DNA from: Candidatus Zixiibacteriota bacterium
Lineage (GTDB): Bacteria; Zixibacteria; MSB-5A5; GN15; FEB-12
Assembly: GCA_030591625.1 (NCBI GenBank)
Contig: JAUVAR010000184.1
Location: 1 to 5,803, forward strand
Direction: 5' to 3'
DNA: 5,803 bases
Shown here: positions 4,724-5,803 of the stretch, piece by piece
Numbering within the stretch: the first letter of the stretch is position 1
How the letters are laid out: every line of letters starts with the position of its first letter
The notes under the pieces: model-generated
Database searches by the model: none
What the model was told of the DNA's origin: nothing
Seen by the model: the letters and a program-made list of their open reading frames with translations, nothing else
Program-made: the position numbers and the translations under genes

Positions 4724-5803
4724 AAATATCAGAAGTATCAATAAAACGCCCAGTCTTTGCGACGATGATGATTGTTGCACTGCTGGTACTGGGACTTTTC
4801 TCCTACAACGAGATGTCGATTGAGCTGTTTCCTGAAGTTGACTTTCCAATAGTTGTGGTCAGGTCAGCTCTGCCGGGTGCATCGGCTGAATCAATCGAGA
4901 AAGAAGTTACCAAGCTCGTTGAAGATGCGGTCAATCAGATTTCAGGGATCAAACATATTACATCAACCTCAAGAGAAGGTTACTCACTTGTAGTAATTGA
5001 GTTTAAGCTTGAAACCGTAGGAGCTATTGCAGCACAGGATGTTCGCGAAAAAGTTGCGGGCATAGGTAACTTGTTGCCCGAGGATATCGAAGACCCTATC
5101 GTATCGCAGTTTGATCATAATGCTCAGGCGATGATGTCGATTACTGTTGCGGGCAAACGCTCACCAAAAGAGATTACACAATTAGTTAAGGATCGAATCA
5201 AGCCTCGTTTGGAAGCTGTCACAGGCGTTGGTTCTGTTACTCTTATAGGTGGTAAAGAACGAGAAATCCTTGTCGCTATCAATCCAGATAAACTCAAGGC
5301 GTATCAAATTACCGTTGATATGGTACGAACAGCGATTGCATCGGCCAATATGGAAGTCCCCGGTGGACGAATTGATGAAGGTTCGCGCGAATACATGGTT
5401 CGAATGCAGGGTCGTCTTACATCGGTAGATCAGTTCAATTCGATTATCGTCAAAAATCGTGATGGTATGCCGATCTATCTTTCTGATCTGGCAGTTGTTA
5501 AAGATACGATCATGGAACAACGTTCCCTGTCACGATTCAATGCCGATCCAACCGTGGCACTCGACATAATAAGTCAGTCGGGAGCAAACATTGTTGATCT
5601 TTCAGATGATGTTAGAAAACAAATAGCCAATCTTAAAAAAGAATTACCACCGGATATCGAGTTGCAGATCGTTCAGGACCAATCGATATTTATTCGTGAC
5701 TCAATTGATGAAATCCTGTTCAACATCAAGTTCGGAACTGCTCTGGCAGTGTTTGTGATTTTCATGTTCCTGCTGGATATCAGGCCAACCTATATAACAT
5801 CAC
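4720..5803 (+). CDS. RND-type multidrug/hydrophobe efflux pump, HAE1/AcrB-like, N-terminal part (3' truncated)
   Basis: The frame is open from ATG 4720 to the window edge, giving 361 codons of a protein whose family is usually about 1,000-1,050 residues. It opens with MKISEVSIKRPVFATMM and TM1 (about 12-30), then MSIELFPEVDFPIVVV (32-47) and LPGASAESIEKEVTKLVEDAV (51-71), the standard start of HAE1 pumps. The periplasmic porter region follows: GIKHITSTSREGYSLVVIEF (76-95), QDVREKVAGIGNLLPEDIEDP (106-126), VTGVGSVTLIGG (167-178). QSGANIVDLSDDV (286-298) and VQDQSIFIRDSIDEI (318-332) lead into TM2 (about 335-354). This inner-membrane trimer would use the proton gradient to drive export through the adaptor and channel encoded just upstream. 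The proton-relay residues in TM4 and TM10 lie outside the window and cannot be checked. The start overlaps the adaptor stop as ATGA, and the upstream Shine-Dalgarno is weak, consistent with coupled translation. Confidence 0.93.
   Translation, partial: MKISEVSIKRPVFATMMIVALLVLGLFSYNEMSIELFPEVDFPIVVVRSALPGASAESIEKEVTKLVEDAVNQISGIKHITSTSREGYSLVVIEFKLETVGAIAAQDVREKVAGIGNLLPEDIEDPIVSQFDHNAQAMMSITVAGKRSPKEITQLVKDRIKPRLEAVTGVGSVTLIGGKEREILVAINPDKLKAYQITVDMVRTAIASANMEVPGGRIDEGSREYMVRMQGRLTSVDQFNSIIVKNRDGMPIYLSDLAVVKDTIMEQRSLSRFNADPTVALDIISQSGANIVDLSDDVRKQIANLKKELPPDIELQIVQDQSIFIRDSIDEILFNIKFGTALAVFVIFMFLLDIRPTYITS

Noticed and set aside
5182..5520. 112-codon minus-strand open frame inside the RND pump gene
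   Set aside because: The + strand frame here matches HAE1 pump sequence throughout; the antisense frame looks random, with many Arg, Asn, His and Cys residues.
1..5803. Mobile elements, CRISPR arrays, tRNA or rRNA genes, or a defence system
   Set aside because: No transposase, integrase, spaced repeats, structured RNA or toxin/nuclease motifs are visible; all coding space is taken by known transport and regulatory families with uniform-looking composition.

Overview
The window is chromosomal-type DNA, of moderate-to-low GC by eye (low forties percent), from a diderm (Gram-negative) bacterium. The diderm inference rests on a TolC-type outer-membrane channel with a cleavable signal peptide, encoded beside a lipoprotein-type membrane fusion adaptor and an RND pump. 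All genes read on the + strand and are tightly packed, with 4-base stop/start overlaps at three of the four junctions inside the gene groups. I cannot fix the phylum. The gene order TetR–TolC–adaptor–RND would fit several FCB-like or candidate phyla, but that is only an impression.

Region 1 (1-1550) holds the 3' end of an integral-membrane protein of the lysylphosphatidylglycerol-synthase transmembrane (UPF0104 / flippase-like) family. It overlaps by ATGA a complete corA-type Mg2+/Co2+ channel gene. The two are almost certainly co-transcribed and probably translationally coupled.

Region 2 (1551-1697) is the only real intergenic space, about 150 bp. It has no convincing terminator for corA. 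It does hold a clear control region: a TATAAT promoter flanked and overlapped by two 18-bp near-identical pseudo-palindromes (ATACYGACCGGTAKGTAT), the expected pattern for an autoregulating TetR-family repressor.

Region 3 (1698-5803, running off the right edge) is a four-gene efflux operon: a TetR/AcrR repressor, a TolC-like outer-membrane channel, a lipid-anchored periplasmic adaptor (AcrA/MexA type), and the N-terminal third of an RND pump of the HAE1/AcrB type. Together they would encode a complete tripartite efflux machine with its own repressor at the head of the transcript, so that binding of an inducer relieves repression of both regulator and pump. The substrate cannot be read from the sequence.

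I did not find an undescribed kind of system. The most informative signals are the twin operator/promoter layout, the His/Asp-rich tandem repeat in the CorA cytoplasmic loop, and the adaptor's lipobox with Ser at +2.
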